64,000 bases of DNA from Consotaella aegiceratis (GCF_036541425.1 NZ_JAZHFT010000023.1:16516-80515); one strand, 5' to 3'. Positions 1-8,963 are shown, numbered from the stretch's first letter. The notes: generated by a model from the letters alone, not told the origin. Numbers and translations are program-made.

Positions 1-644
1 TAGGTCAGAGCCGCGATGACGAGGATGACCGGGATCGAAATCGGGATCTGATGCTGGGCGAAATAGATCGCCGGATCGAGCCCCGCCGTCTTCGCGGCAA
101 GGTTGGCGGCGCCCGACGCCGGTCCGAGGTCGAGCACGGCCGTCGTCCCGATCATCGCCGCAGCCGCCGCCGGGCTGACGCCGAGCCGAACCAGCATCGG
201 GAAGAACGTCACCAGGAGCAGCATGGCGAGGCCGGCCGCGCTGGGGATGAAGATGTTCAGGATCTGGCCGACGACATAGCCGAGCGCGAGGACCACGTAG
301 GGCGCACTCAGGAGCTTCAGCGGCTTGATGCAGACGGAGACCATCGCGTCGGTCGAGCCGATCTGATCCATGTAGCGGGCAAACCCGCCGGCCGCCATGA
401 TGATCAGACCGAGACCGGCGGCACGATTGGCCAGGGCGCCCTCGACGTAAGCGAAGATGTCGAAGCCGACCCAACCCGTCGACTGGGCGTCTTCATAGAG
501 GATCGAGCTGTCGGGGTTGACCACCAGCGTCGCTGCCAGCAGGAACAGCCCCGCCAGCAAAAGCACCGTATGCGGCTGATACTTTTTGATGATCAGCCAC
601 ACCACAATCATCGTTACGATAAGACCTATCAGAAAACCGGTCAT
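1..644 (-). CDS. dcuC: DcuC-family C4-dicarboxylate transporter (partial, N-terminal part)
   Basis: The frame opens at an ATG ending at 644, with a strong GGAGGGAGGAGGG ribosome site, and runs off the left edge without a stop; about 214 codons are visible. The protein is very hydrophobic, with several membrane spans. The order of blocks (LIIKKYQPHTVLLLAG, then IIMAAGGFARYMDQIG, then IFIPSAAGLAMLLLVTFFP) follows that of E. coli DcuC, an inner-membrane carrier for succinate, fumarate or related dicarboxylates. It starts 34 nt after the stop of the upstream hydrolase, so the two are probably one transcript. The substrate cannot be fixed from sequence; other members of this carrier superfamily remain possible. 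Confidence 0.72.
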   Translation of the reverse strand, partial: MTGFLIGLIVTMIVVWLIIKKYQPHTVLLLAGLFLLAATLVVNPDSSILYEDAQSTGWVGFDIFAYVEGALANRAAGLGLIIMAAGGFARYMDQIGSTDAMVSVCIKPLKLLSAPYVVLALGYVVGQILNIFIPSAAGLAMLLLVTFFPMLVRLGVSPAAAAAMIGTTAVLDLGPASGAANLAAKTAGLDPAIYFAQHQIPISIPVILVIAALT

Positions 645-678
645 ATCCCTCCTCCCTCCTTGGTTCGATTTTGTCCGG

Positions 679-1551
679 TCACTCCCAAGCTCGATTCATC
701 GAGGCAAAAAGCTGGATGTGGTGCGAATAGGCTTCGGGGGCTTCGAGATACGGGGCGTGCCCCACATCAGGCAGGTCGACATGCCGGGCAAAGGGCGTGA
801 GACGGCGCAACTCCGCGCTCAATTCCGGCCGCACCACCGGATCGCGCTCTGCGAACAGCGCGAGCGTCGGCACTGCAATCCGCTCGTAAAACGGCCGGCA
901 ATTGGCGAATTGCAGCGCCCTCGTGGCGTTGAACAGCCCGTCGGGATGGGTCTCCGCCGCGATGCATGCCGCCAGGGCGACGACCGACGGCGACGTTTCC
1001 GGCGCCACCATGGCCTGGGCCCGTGTCAGGCCGTACGCCTCCGGGCCCGCCGACTTCAAATTGGCGATCCGCTGGGTCAGTTTCTCGGTCGGCGGCGTGC
1101 CCGGCGCAGCGGCATAGCCGGCATGGGTACAGGACAGCACCAGACGGTCCAGGCGAACGGCGGGAAGAACGGCCGCCGCGGCGGTGGCCACGGCGCCGCC
1201 CATGGAGTGGCCGACGACGGTGACGTCCTCGCCGCCGAGATGCCGCAGCAGGGCGGCCAGCGCATCGGCATAGGCGATGATGTCGCTGGCAACCAGGCTC
1301 GACTGCCCATAGCCCGGCGCATCCCACGCAACGACCCGGAACCGCCCGGACAGAGCCTCCATCTGCCGGATCCAGCTGCTCGAACTTCCGAGCAATCCGT
1401 GCAGAAACACGATGGTCGGCCCGGCTCCGGCCTGCCGATAGGACAGAACCCCGCCGGAATATTCGAAATGCCGCCGCTCCGGCAGAGCCGCGATCCTGGC
1501 TTCTGCGGCGCGCAGATCCTCGGCTCGCGGTGCGCCTGATGAGACTGTCAT
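679..1551 (-). CDS. Alpha/beta hydrolase (enol-lactonase/esterase-like)
   Basis: A protein of 290 aa that starts at the ATG preceded by GGAGGAGAGG. The frame stays open far upstream, but there it lies antisense to the LysR gene and is not coding. It shows the alpha/beta hydrolase order: oxyanion HG at about residue 51, nucleophile elbow GHSMGG with Ser116, acid Asp in ERDPVV, and a late His in VGHAPYLE. The closest families are 3-oxoadipate enol-lactone hydrolase-like and general carboxylesterases; the substrate is unknown. The gene is divergent from a LysR regulator and upstream of a DcuC-type carrier. That suggests a small regulated unit handling an ester or lactone that yields a carboxylate (inference). 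Confidence 0.82.
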   Translation of the reverse strand: MTVSSGAPRAEDLRAAEARIAALPERRHFEYSGGVLSYRQAGAGPTIVFLHGLLGSSSSWIRQMEALSGRFRVVAWDAPGYGQSSLVASDIIAYADALAALLRHLGGEDVTVVGHSMGGAVATAAAAVLPAVRLDRLVLSCTHAGYAAAPGTPPTEKLTQRIANLKSAGPEAYGLTRAQAMVAPETSPSVVALAACIAAETHPDGLFNATRALQFANCRPFYERIAVPTLALFAERDPVVRPELSAELRRLTPFARHVDLPDVGHAPYLEAPEAYSHHIQLFASMNRAWE

Positions 1552-1622
1552 GCCTCTCCTCCTCTTGCTTGACCTTACGTCCTTCGCTCCATGCCAATCT
1601 TGCATTGAACGAATGACTTGAT

Positions 1623-1641
1623 CGAATTTTGTGATAATTCG
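1623..1641. promoter_or_regulatory. Hyphenated palindrome in the LysR/hydrolase divergent region
   Basis: Perfect 6-bp inverted repeat CGAATT-N7-AATTCG lying 18 nt before the LysR start and 71 nt before the hydrolase start. The position fits an autoregulatory LysR-type site controlling both directions, but no binding evidence exists. Confidence 0.45.
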
Positions 1642-1659
1642 GCGTGGGGAGGGTTCCGG

Positions 1660-2517
1660 ATGAACATCAAAGCCCTGCGGGCCTTTCGCGCCATCGTCGC
1701 CGAGGGTTCGATGAGCGCGGCGGCGCAGACGCTCAACCTCAGCCAGCCGGCGATCAGCCGGCTCATCTCGCTTCTGGAGAGCGAGCTTCAGCTGTCGCTT
1801 TTCAAGCGCGACCGGCGCCGTCTGGTGCTGACCGAGCAGGGCGCGGCCTTCGAGCGGGAGGCGAGCCGCATCCTCATACATCTGGACGAAATTCCGCGCA
1901 TCGCCGCCGAGATCCGCTCCAGCTCCGTGCGGCGGTTGCGGCTCGTCACCATGCCGCGCACCGCGCTGTCGATCGTCTCGCCGGCCGTCGCCCGGTTCTC
2001 TCGCGAGCATCCCGACGTCGAGGTGTCGCTCGACCTGCGCGCCCGGCGCGATCTGGACTTCTGGATCGGCGGGCGCGAATACGATTTCGGCTTCGGCAAC
2101 GTGCCGGTCGGTCATCGCGCCGCCGTCGGCATCCCGCTGGTGCGCACCGCCCTGCAGGTGCTGGTCACCCAGTTCCCCGGCCTGCTGCTGCGGCGCCAGA
2201 TCGACGAGCTGTTCGAGGCCCACGACGTGCGGCCGCGGCGCCTGCTGCTGGCGGGCTCGTCGCAGATCATGCAGCACCTCGTGGCCAACGGCGCCGGCGT
2301 CACCGTGATCGATCGGCTGAGCACGCTGGCGCTGGCGCCCGGTGTCGTCTCGATGCGGCCCTTCAAGCCGGAGCGCTGGGTGGCCTTCGGCGTCATTCGG
2401 CCACGCGCCAATCGGCTCGATCCTTTGTCGGAACGCATGATCGACTATCTGCGCGACGAGATCGCCAAGCATCTGGAGGCCGGCTCCATCGAGCTTCCCA
2501 CCACCGGTGGCAGTTGA
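1660..2517 (+). CDS. LysR-family transcriptional regulator
   Basis: A protein of 285 aa. The start is chosen at the ATG preceded by GGGGAGGG; an in-frame start 42 nt earlier lacks a ribosome site. Residues 1-60 carry the LysR winged helix-turn-helix (SMSAAAQTLNLSQPAISR and the following wing). The rest is the two-lobed effector domain, including the usual DFGFGNVPVG-type stretch. It is divergent from the alpha/beta hydrolase and DcuC genes across a 108-nt gap containing a palindrome, the classic LysR arrangement, so it probably controls that pair in response to a carboxylate-type ligand (inference). Confidence 0.9.
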   Translation: MNIKALRAFRAIVAEGSMSAAAQTLNLSQPAISRLISLLESELQLSLFKRDRRRLVLTEQGAAFEREASRILIHLDEIPRIAAEIRSSSVRRLRLVTMPRTALSIVSPAVARFSREHPDVEVSLDLRARRDLDFWIGGREYDFGFGNVPVGHRAAVGIPLVRTALQVLVTQFPGLLLRRQIDELFEAHDVRPRRLLLAGSSQIMQHLVANGAGVTVIDRLSTLALAPGVVSMRPFKPERWVAFGVIRPRANRLDPLSERMIDYLRDEIAKHLEAGSIELPTTGGS

Positions 2518-2633
2518 TCGCCGCCCGGCGCCGGCGCGTCAAAATCCGCATCGGCGCATTGAAACGGAGGCTGAACCCGGCGCTTATGTGTTTCGGAGCA
2601 GCCGCCTGCCATCGCTTTCGGGAGGAATTCGCC

Positions 2634-3365
2634 GTGCGCCAGCCATCGCTCGACCAGGACCACTGGTCACGCGTCGCCCAGGAGTGGATCGCCTGGGCGC
2701 GCGCGCCGGATCACGACGCATTCTGGCGCTATCGCGAGGCCTTCGCGCGCTTCGTCGGGACGGGGACCGGCACGGTTCTCGACATCGGCTGCGGCGAGGG
2801 GCGGGTCTCCCGCGAACTCAAGGCCCTCGGCTACCGGGTGACGGCTGCCGATCCGGTCCGTGACTTCGTCGAAGCCGCCCGCCAGGCCGATTCGGCCCAT
2901 GCCTATGCGGTCGCCGGTGCCGCCGACCTTCCCTTCGAGACCGGCAGCTTCGATCGAGTGATCGCCTACAACATGCTGATGGACGTCGAGGACGTTCCAG
3001 GGGCCGCAAAGGAGATCGGCCGGGTGTTGCGACCGACCGGCACGCTCATCGTGTCGATCGTCCATCCCTTCACCGATCGCGGCCGATTTGCCGACGAGGA
3101 CCCCGACGCCGCCTTTGTTCTGACGGGGTCCTATTTCGGCCGGCAGCGCTTCGAAGGCACCGAGGAGCGCGACGGCCTGGCAATGCGATTCGCCGGCTGG
3201 TCGCAGCCTCTCGAAGCCTATGTCGCAGCGCTCGCTGGCGCCGGCCTCGCCGTCACCGCGCTTGCCGAACCGCGGCCCGATTGCAGCGGCGCGATGAAAC
3301 GCCTGGAGCGCTGGACACGGGTGCCGTTGTTTCTCTGGCTCAAGGCCCGTCCGCTCGCCGGCTGA
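2634..3365 (+). CDS. Class I SAM-dependent methyltransferase
   Basis: A protein of 243 aa if translation begins at the GTG at 2634, which has GGAGGA at the right distance. An in-frame ATG at 2586 has no ribosome site. The SAM-binding motif I VLDIGCGEG lies at about residues 48-56. Asp in AADPVRDF follows as the ribose ligand, then LPFETGSFDRVIAYNMLMDVED and the VLRPTGTLIVSIVHPF strand, typical of the Methyltransf_11/UbiE-like group. Substrate unknown. It follows the LysR gene by 116 nt on the same strand and is convergent with the SMP-30 gene. Confidence 0.82.
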   Translation: MRQPSLDQDHWSRVAQEWIAWARAPDHDAFWRYREAFARFVGTGTGTVLDIGCGEGRVSRELKALGYRVTAADPVRDFVEAARQADSAHAYAVAGAADLPFETGSFDRVIAYNMLMDVEDVPGAAKEIGRVLRPTGTLIVSIVHPFTDRGRFADEDPDAAFVLTGSYFGRQRFEGTEERDGLAMRFAGWSQPLEAYVAALAGAGLAVTALAEPRPDCSGAMKRLERWTRVPLFLWLKARPLAG

Positions 3366-3407
3366 TGGTCGAGGCCCCGAAACAGCGCCGGCTCGTCCGG
3401 CCGTGCG

Positions 3408-4301
3408 TCACGATCCCAGTGCGATCCTGGGCTCCAGCCGTCCGCTGACCGCAAGGTCGAGAAGAAAGGTCTGGCCCGCGGCCCGTTCGTCGGCGCGCCG
3501 CTCCCTGCTCATGCCTTCCCAGGCGCTGGTCACCGCCAGCCCGTTCGCCTTGGCTCCGATGAACGCTGGACAAGTGAGCTGGCTGGCCGGCAATCCGTAC
3601 GAGCGGACGCGCTCGCCCGAGGGCGCGTAGACATCGAGCCGGCCGGTCCCGTAGCAGGCGTTCCACACCAGCCCGTCGGCGTCGCAGACCGCGCCGTCCT
3701 GGCCTCCCGCCTCGCCGCGATAATCGTTGAAGATCGTCGGCACGCCGACGGGCAGCCCGTTGGCCGGATCGACCTCGACACGATGCAGGATATGGGCCTT
3801 GGTGTCGGTGAAATAGGCCAACGCCCCATCCGGCGAAAAGCAGATGGCGTTGGGAATCGTGATCCGCGAATAAAGCGTGCGGATCTCGCCGCGATGGAAC
3901 CAGTAGATGGTCCCGGCCCCCTTCTCGGCGTTCTTGCCCATGGTCCCCATCCAGAACGCGCCGGATGGATGGACCCGCGCATCGTTCGATCGGGTGACCG
4001 CGTTGTCAGCCTCCAGCGGCGCCACGAGGCTGAGTTCTCCGTCGCGTTTTTGGCGCAGATAAAGCCCGTCCTCGGCCAGGATCACGTGGCGGTCGTCGTC
4101 GAGCAGCGCCAGCGAGCTCGCCATGAAAGGCAGCGCGTGCACCACCGTTTCGCCGGTGGGGAACCGGTGTTCGAACAGCTTCTTCTCGACGATGTCGAAC
4201 CAGAACAACGCATCCGCCGCCGGGTCGTAGGTCGGACCTTCGCCAAGCTGGCACACGGCATCGGACAGCGGTCGCGCGGCAAGTGGTTCGACGGCTGGCA
4301 T
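3408..4301 (-). CDS. SMP-30/gluconolactonase family sugar lactonase
   Basis: A protein of 297 aa, full length for the SMP-30/LRE six-bladed propeller family. Probable metal ligands are Glu21 (LGEGP), Asn151 (TIPNAICFSPDG) and Asp207 (DGAVCDADGLVW), with the substrate-side Asn106-Asp107 (TRSNDARV) and the FWMGTMG strand. Enzymes of this family hydrolyse sugar 1,4- or 1,5-lactones made by sugar dehydrogenases. It follows the ChvE-GguA-GguB importer genes, where Agrobacterium has gguC. That suggests imported aldoses such as arabinose, galactose or xylose are oxidised and this enzyme opens the lactone (inference). Confidence 0.85.
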   Translation of the reverse strand: MPAVEPLAARPLSDAVCQLGEGPTYDPAADALFWFDIVEKKLFEHRFPTGETVVHALPFMASSLALLDDDRHVILAEDGLYLRQKRDGELSLVAPLEADNAVTRSNDARVHPSGAFWMGTMGKNAEKGAGTIYWFHRGEIRTLYSRITIPNAICFSPDGALAYFTDTKAHILHRVEVDPANGLPVGVPTIFNDYRGEAGGQDGAVCDADGLVWNACYGTGRLDVYAPSGERVRSYGLPASQLTCPAFIGAKANGLAVTSAWEGMSRERRADERAAGQTFLLDLAVSGRLEPRIALGS

Positions 4302-4352
4302 GACAGGTTCCTCCCCATGATGGCCGACATCGCCCGCGCCGCCGGAAGGTGC

Positions 4353-4380
4353 CGGGCCCGCCCCCTCGATCGCGGGCCCG
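4353..4380. terminator. GC-rich hairpin between gguB and the lactonase gene
   Basis: Perfect 9-bp inverted repeat CGGGCCCGC/GCGGGCCCG with a 10-nt loop, 13 nt past the gguB stop. No T tract follows, so it is more likely an mRNA 3'-stabilising or partial-attenuation hairpin than a full terminator. Confidence 0.45.
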
Positions 4381-4393
4381 TTGGACCGGTGTC

Positions 4394-5596
4394 TTAAGCC
4401 CGGCTTCTGTTATAGACGTCGAAGATCACGGCGGCCAGGAGCACCAGCCCCTTGATCATCTGCTGCATGTCGATGCCGATGCCGAGGATCGACATGCCGT
4501 TGTTCATGACGCCCATGATGAAAGCGCCGACCACCGCACCGATGATCGTGCCCGAGCCGCCCGACATCGAGGCGCCGCCGATGAATACCGCCGCGATGAC
4601 GTCCAGCTCGAAGCCGAGGCCGGCCTTGGGCGTCGCGGTGTTGAGGCGGGCGGCGAAGACGAGGCCGGCGAGCGCCGCCAGCATGCCCATGTTGGCAAAG
4701 GTCAGGAACACCAGCCGCGGCGTGTTGATGCCGGACAGCCGCGCCGCCTTCTCGTTGCCGCCGACGGCGTAGATGCGCCGGCCGATCGTCGTGCGCGAGG
4801 ACAGGAAGGCGTAGACGCCGATCAAGAGCGCCATGATGATGAGGACGTTCGGCAGGCCGCGGAACGTCGCCATGACGTAGCCGAGATAGACCAGCGCGAA
4901 GGCGATGATGGCGTTGCGGCCGATGAAGAAGGAGATCGGCTCCTCGACGTTGCCGCTTTCCTCCAGATGCCGCCGGCTGCGCACGTTCACCCACAGGAAG
5001 GCGACCGCCGTGACGATGCCGAGCACCAGCGACAGCACGTTGAAGCGGCCGCCACCGAAGACGTCGGGCACGAAGCCGGAGGAGAGCAGCTGGAAGGTCG
5101 AGGGGAACGGGCCGACGGACTGGCCCTCGAGCAGCCACAGCGCCAAGCCCCTGAACACCAGCATGCCGGCCAGCGTCACGATGAAGGCGGGGATCTTGAA
5201 ATAGGCGATCCAGTAGCCCTGGGCCATGCCGATCAGCGCGCCGACGGCGAGGCAGGCGATGGCAGCGGGCAGATAGGGTATGTGCCATTCAACCATCATC
5301 ACCGCGGCGAGCCCGCCGATGAAGCCCGCGACCGAGCCGACGGACAGGTCGATGTGGCCGGCGACGATCACCAGGAGCATGCCGAGCGCCATGATCACGA
5401 CGTAGCTGTTCTGCAGCACCAGGTTGGTCAGGTTGACCGGCCGCATCAGGATGCCGCCGGTCATGATCTGGAAGAACGCCATGATCACGACGAGCGCGAT
5501 GAGAATGCCGTATTCGCGCATGTTGCTGCGCAGGAAGTGCCAGCCGCTGGCTCTGGGCGAGGCCTGGGCGGGCGTACCGACTGCTTGCTGATCCAT
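4394..5596 (-). CDS. gguB: Multiple-monosaccharide ABC transporter permease GguB/MmsB
   Basis: A protein of 400 aa with about ten hydrophobic segments and the carbohydrate-uptake permease signature of the BPD_transp_2 family (MLLVIVAGHIDLSVGSVAGFIG near residue 75, and the late AAVFIGGASMSGGSGTIIGAV loop). Its GGAGGT ribosome site is formed across the stop codon of gguA, 4 nt upstream, so translation is coupled. With GguA and ChvE it forms the inner-membrane importer for glucose, galactose, arabinose, xylose and similar sugars, as known for Agrobacterium. Confidence 0.93.
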   Translation of the reverse strand: MDQQAVGTPAQASPRASGWHFLRSNMREYGILIALVVIMAFFQIMTGGILMRPVNLTNLVLQNSYVVIMALGMLLVIVAGHIDLSVGSVAGFIGGLAAVMMVEWHIPYLPAAIACLAVGALIGMAQGYWIAYFKIPAFIVTLAGMLVFRGLALWLLEGQSVGPFPSTFQLLSSGFVPDVFGGGRFNVLSLVLGIVTAVAFLWVNVRSRRHLEESGNVEEPISFFIGRNAIIAFALVYLGYVMATFRGLPNVLIIMALLIGVYAFLSSRTTIGRRIYAVGGNEKAARLSGINTPRLVFLTFANMGMLAALAGLVFAARLNTATPKAGLGFELDVIAAVFIGGASMSGGSGTIIGAVVGAFIMGVMNNGMSILGIGIDMQQMIKGLVLLAAVIFDVYNRSRA

Positions 5597-5600
5597 GAGA

Positions 5601-7127
5601 TTACCTCCCGCTCCTGACGATCATCGCCATGATCTTTTCCTGCGACGCTTCGCTGCCGGGCAATTCGCCGATGAAGCGGCCCTCGTTCATGACGTAGATC
5701 CGGTCGCACATGCCGAGCAGTTCCGGCATCTCGGACGAGATCATGACGATGCCTTTGCCGCTGTCAGCGAGGTCGTTGATGATGGAATAGATTTCGAACT
5801 TCGCGCCGACGTCGATGCCGCGCGTCGGCTCGTCGAGGATGAGCACCTCTGGGCCGGCGAACAGCCATTTGGCCAGCACCACCTTCTGCTGATTGCCGCC
5901 GGATAGGTTGATCGCCTTCTGGCCCACGTTTGGCGTCTTGATCCTGAGCTTCTGGCGATACTCCTGGGCGACCGCCAGCTCCTTGGGATCGTCGACGACG
6001 ATGCCGTTGGCGATGCCTTCCAGATGGGCCAGCGGTACGTTGTGGCGGATCGTGTCGTCCAGCACCAGGCCGTAGGCCTTGCGGTCCTCGGTGACGTAGC
6101 AGATGCCTTGCGACAGCGTGCGGTGGACGGTGGAATTGTCGATCTTCTCGCCGTGCAACCAGATCTCGCCGGAAATGTTGCGGCCGTAGGCCCGACCGAA
6201 CAGGCTCATGGCGAGTTCGGTGCGCCCGGCGCCCATCAGCCCGGCGATGCCGACCACCTCGCCGCGATGCACCGTGAAGCTGACGCTGTCGACCACCTTG
6301 CGGTCGGCGTGGATCGGATGGTGGACCGTCCAGTCCTTCACCTCCATGGCGACGCCGTCGATCTTGGGCGTGCGCGCCGGATAGCGGTCGGACATCGAGC
6401 GGCCGACCATGTCGCGGATGATGCGGTCCTCGCTGATCGCCTCGGCGTGACAGTCGAGGGTGGAAACGGCCATGCCGTCGCGTAGCACCGAGATGGTGTC
6501 GGCGACCCGCGACACCTCGTTCAGCTTGTGCGAGATGAGCACCGAGGAGATGCCGCGCGCCTTCAGCTCCAGCAGCAGGTCGAGCAGAGCGTCGCTGTCG
6601 GTCTCGTTGAGGCTCGAGGTCGGCTCGTCGAGGATCAGGAGCTTGACCTCCTTCGACAGCGCCTTGGCGATCTCCACCAGCTGCTGCTTGCCGAGGCCGA
6701 GATTGGTGACCAGCGTGCGCGGCGATTCCTTCAGGCCGACGCGGGCGAGCAGCTCGGCGGTCCGGCGCCGGGTCTCCTGCCAGTCGATGACGCCGCCCCT
6801 GGCCCGCTCGTTGCCGAGGAAGATGTTCTCGGCGATCGACATCAGCGGCACTAACGCGAGTTCTTGGTGGATGATGACGATGCCCTTGGCCTCGCTGTCG
6901 GCGATGCCGTTGAAGCGGCACTCCTCACCGCGAAACAGGATCGTGCCGTCGTAGGAGCCGTAGGGATAGATGCCCGACAGCACGTTCATCAGCGTCGACT
7001 TGCCGGCGCCGTTCTCGCCCACCAGAGCGTGGATCTCTCCCTCCTCGACGCTCAGATTGACGGTGTCGAGCGCCTTCACACCAGGGAAGGTCTTGGTGAT
7101 GTTCTGCATTTCCAGGATGGCAGCCAT
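5601..7127 (-). CDS. gguA: Multiple-monosaccharide ABC transporter ATPase GguA/MmsA
   Basis: A protein of 508 aa starting MAAILEMQN; an upstream in-frame extension has no ribosome site. It contains two fused ABC domains, as in XylG/MglA/AraG. The first has Walker A GENGAGKS at about 37-44 and an LGLGKQQLVEIAKAL signature. The second has a degenerate Walker A (GLMGAGRTE) and an intact LSGGNQQKV signature with LILDEPTRGIDVG. This is the energising subunit of the ChvE-dependent sugar importer, cytoplasmic and bound to GguB. The 187-nt gap to chvE contains a stable hairpin, which would let the binding protein be expressed above the membrane components. Confidence 0.94.
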   Translation of the reverse strand: MAAILEMQNITKTFPGVKALDTVNLSVEEGEIHALVGENGAGKSTLMNVLSGIYPYGSYDGTILFRGEECRFNGIADSEAKGIVIIHQELALVPLMSIAENIFLGNERARGGVIDWQETRRRTAELLARVGLKESPRTLVTNLGLGKQQLVEIAKALSKEVKLLILDEPTSSLNETDSDALLDLLLELKARGISSVLISHKLNEVSRVADTISVLRDGMAVSTLDCHAEAISEDRIIRDMVGRSMSDRYPARTPKIDGVAMEVKDWTVHHPIHADRKVVDSVSFTVHRGEVVGIAGLMGAGRTELAMSLFGRAYGRNISGEIWLHGEKIDNSTVHRTLSQGICYVTEDRKAYGLVLDDTIRHNVPLAHLEGIANGIVVDDPKELAVAQEYRQKLRIKTPNVGQKAINLSGGNQQKVVLAKWLFAGPEVLILDEPTRGIDVGAKFEIYSIINDLADSGKGIVMISSEMPELLGMCDRIYVMNEGRFIGELPGSEASQEKIMAMIVRSGR

Positions 7128-7278
7128 GCCGTAGCCTCGAAAACGTTCGGCCGCTGACCCGCCGGGCCGGGAGCCGGCGCGGTCGGAGGTCCACAAGGAC
7201 CAGAGCGCGCGGCACCGGGCCGCCCGCGAGGGGCCGAGAAGCGGACCGGCACGAAGACCGTCCGCAGGGGGTTGGAAA

Positions 7279-7299
7279 GCGGACGGCCGGGCCGCCCGC
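7279..7299. terminator. Hairpin downstream of chvE
   Basis: Imperfect palindrome (arms of ten positions with one mismatch around GCCGGGC) beginning 15 nt after the chvE stop. It has no T tract in the leftward direction, only CTTTCC. It probably stabilises the chvE message or attenuates read-through into gguAB, a common arrangement in binding-protein operons. Confidence 0.5.
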
Positions 7300-7314
7300 T
7301 CCCCGCGCGATCGA

Positions 7315-8382
7315 CTACTTGACCTGGTCGGCGGTGTAGTAGCCGCTATCGACCAGAACCTTCTCCCAGTTGTCCTTGGTCACCGGGGTCGGCTCGAGCA
7401 GGTAGGACGGCACGACCTTGACGCCGTTGTCGTAGGTCTTGGTGTCGTTGACCTCGGGCTCGCCGCCGCTCAGCACGGCGTCGACCATCTGGACAGTCTG
7501 CGCGGCGAGCGCGCGGGTGTCCTTGAAGATCGTCGAGTACTGGTCGCCGCGGATGATCGCCTTGATCGACGGGACCTCGGCGTCCTGGCCGGTGATGATC
7601 GGCATCGGCGTGTCGCCCGAGCCGTAGCCGACGCCCTTGACCGACGAGATGATGCCGATCGACAGACCGTCATAGGGCGATAGCACGCCGTGCAGCTGCT
7701 TGTCGGTGTAGTTGGCCGAGAGCAGGTTGTCCATGCGGGCCTGTGCCACCGCACCGTCCCAGCGCAGCGTGCCGACGGTATCCATGCCCATCTGGCCGGA
7801 GACGATGTCGATCTGGCCCTCGTCGATCAGCGGCTGCAGCACGCTCATGCCGCCATCGTAGAAGAAGTAGGCGTTGTTGTCGTCGGGCGAACCGCCGAAC
7901 AGCTCGACGTTCCACGGCTTGACGTTGGGGAAACGCGCCTTCAGCCCCTCGACGAGAGAGGTCGCCTGCTGCACGCCGACCTTGAAGTTGTCGAAGGTGG
8001 CGTAGTAGTCGACGTTTTCCGAATCGCGGATCAACCGGTCGTAGGCGATGACCGGAATGTCCATGGCGGCCGCATTGGCCAGCACGTTGGACAAGGTGGT
8101 GCCGTCGATCGCGGCGATGACCAGGGCGGCGTCGCCCTTCGTCACCATGTTCTCGATCTGGGCGAGCTGGTTCGGAATGTCGTCCTCGGCGTACTGCAGG
8201 TCGGTCTTGTAGCCCGCAGCCTGGAACTGCTTGACCATGTTGTCGCCGTCGGCGATCCAGCGGGCCGACGACTTGGTCGGCATGGCGATCCCGACGGTTC
8301 CCTTGTCCTGGGCCGCGGCCGGGCCGGCGGTGGCGATCAGCGCAATCGCCATGCCCGCCATCAATGTGTTGATCAATCGCAT
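7315..8382 (-). CDS. chvE: Periplasmic multiple-sugar-binding protein ChvE
   Basis: A protein of 355 aa with a Sec signal peptide (MRLINTLMAGMAIALIATAG, cleavage after AAA near residue 24). The mature part matches Agrobacterium ChvE almost block for block: VGIAMPTKSSARWI, QIENMVTKG, IDGTTLSNVL, AYDRLIRDS, ELFGGSPDDNNA, SGQMGMDTVGTLRWD, LSPYDGLSIGIISS and VNDTKTYDNGVKVVPSYLL. In Agrobacterium it binds glucose, galactose, arabinose, xylose and acidic sugars; it feeds GguAB and also signals through VirA. No VirA or GbpR gene is seen here, so only transport is inferred. The start has GGAGGAACAAGCAAC upstream. Confidence 0.95.
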   Translation of the reverse strand: MRLINTLMAGMAIALIATAGPAAAQDKGTVGIAMPTKSSARWIADGDNMVKQFQAAGYKTDLQYAEDDIPNQLAQIENMVTKGDAALVIAAIDGTTLSNVLANAAAMDIPVIAYDRLIRDSENVDYYATFDNFKVGVQQATSLVEGLKARFPNVKPWNVELFGGSPDDNNAYFFYDGGMSVLQPLIDEGQIDIVSGQMGMDTVGTLRWDGAVAQARMDNLLSANYTDKQLHGVLSPYDGLSIGIISSVKGVGYGSGDTPMPIITGQDAEVPSIKAIIRGDQYSTIFKDTRALAAQTVQMVDAVLSGGEPEVNDTKTYDNGVKVVPSYLLEPTPVTKDNWEKVLVDSGYYTADQVK

Positions 8383-8963
8383 GTTGCTTGTTCCTCCGAC
8401 TCCCTGTTTTCGCGCATCGAAGGCCGTTTCGGCAGCCGACGCGCTCCAAGGACAGCGTCACCACTCCCGTGGAGTGACGCCGTCCCGCCTCCATTCGGCG
8501 ACCGGACAACCGGCTGCCGAAATTCGCCCTTTTCCGGACCCGGCCGGAAAAGACAATCCTGTCGCAATATTGTGAGGGTGCGATACGAAGCGGCGGCCCT
8601 GCGAAAGAAGAGCCGCGGCATTTCGAAACTTTTCGAAGAAGAACGATCGGTTTGCTGCCGAAGCACGCAAGGGCGCGCTCGCATGACCCCGGCCAAAATC
8701 GGCAGCCGCGTGTCCGGCGGCGACCCGATCTACAGCCTGAAGCCGCACGGCTGCCAAAGCACCTGTCTCAAAGGACCGTGCGGCAACGCCTCCGTCACCC
8801 GCGAGCATCGCTCGTTCCTCCCTCGGCGTCGAAAGCTTCTCGCTTTCCTCCTCCTCGCCGTTGGCTTGCAACCTATAGCCACAGTCTCGGCCACGATAGG
8901 GCCAAACCGGCTAGAATAATGGACGATCCTGCTACTCAGTCTGCCATTCGAAGCGAATTGATC
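8383..8963. other. Long non-coding region upstream of chvE
   Basis: About 580 nt with no gene I can support; the short frames here lack ribosome sites and family resemblance. It is the chvE leader/promoter region and holds an inverted repeat (8529-8552). It also has an AT-rich palindrome CAATATTG at 8565-8572, either of which could be an operator for sugar control. Confidence 0.5.
8529..8552. promoter_or_regulatory. 9-bp inverted repeat upstream of chvE
   Basis: Perfect inverted repeat CTTTTCCGG-N6-CCGGAAAAG, 147 nt upstream of the chvE start and beside the CAATATTG palindrome. It could be a regulator site or an mRNA leader hairpin. No known consensus is recognised. Confidence 0.4.

Noticed and set aside
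1552..2472. N-terminal extension of the alpha/beta hydrolase by over 300 codons
   Set aside because: Antisense to the LysR gene; the ATG at 1551 has a good ribosome site and matches family length.
4349..5617. Long open frame on the plus strand, His/Asp-rich
   Set aside because: Exactly antisense to gguB; composition is that of a high-GC shadow frame and it has no family resemblance.
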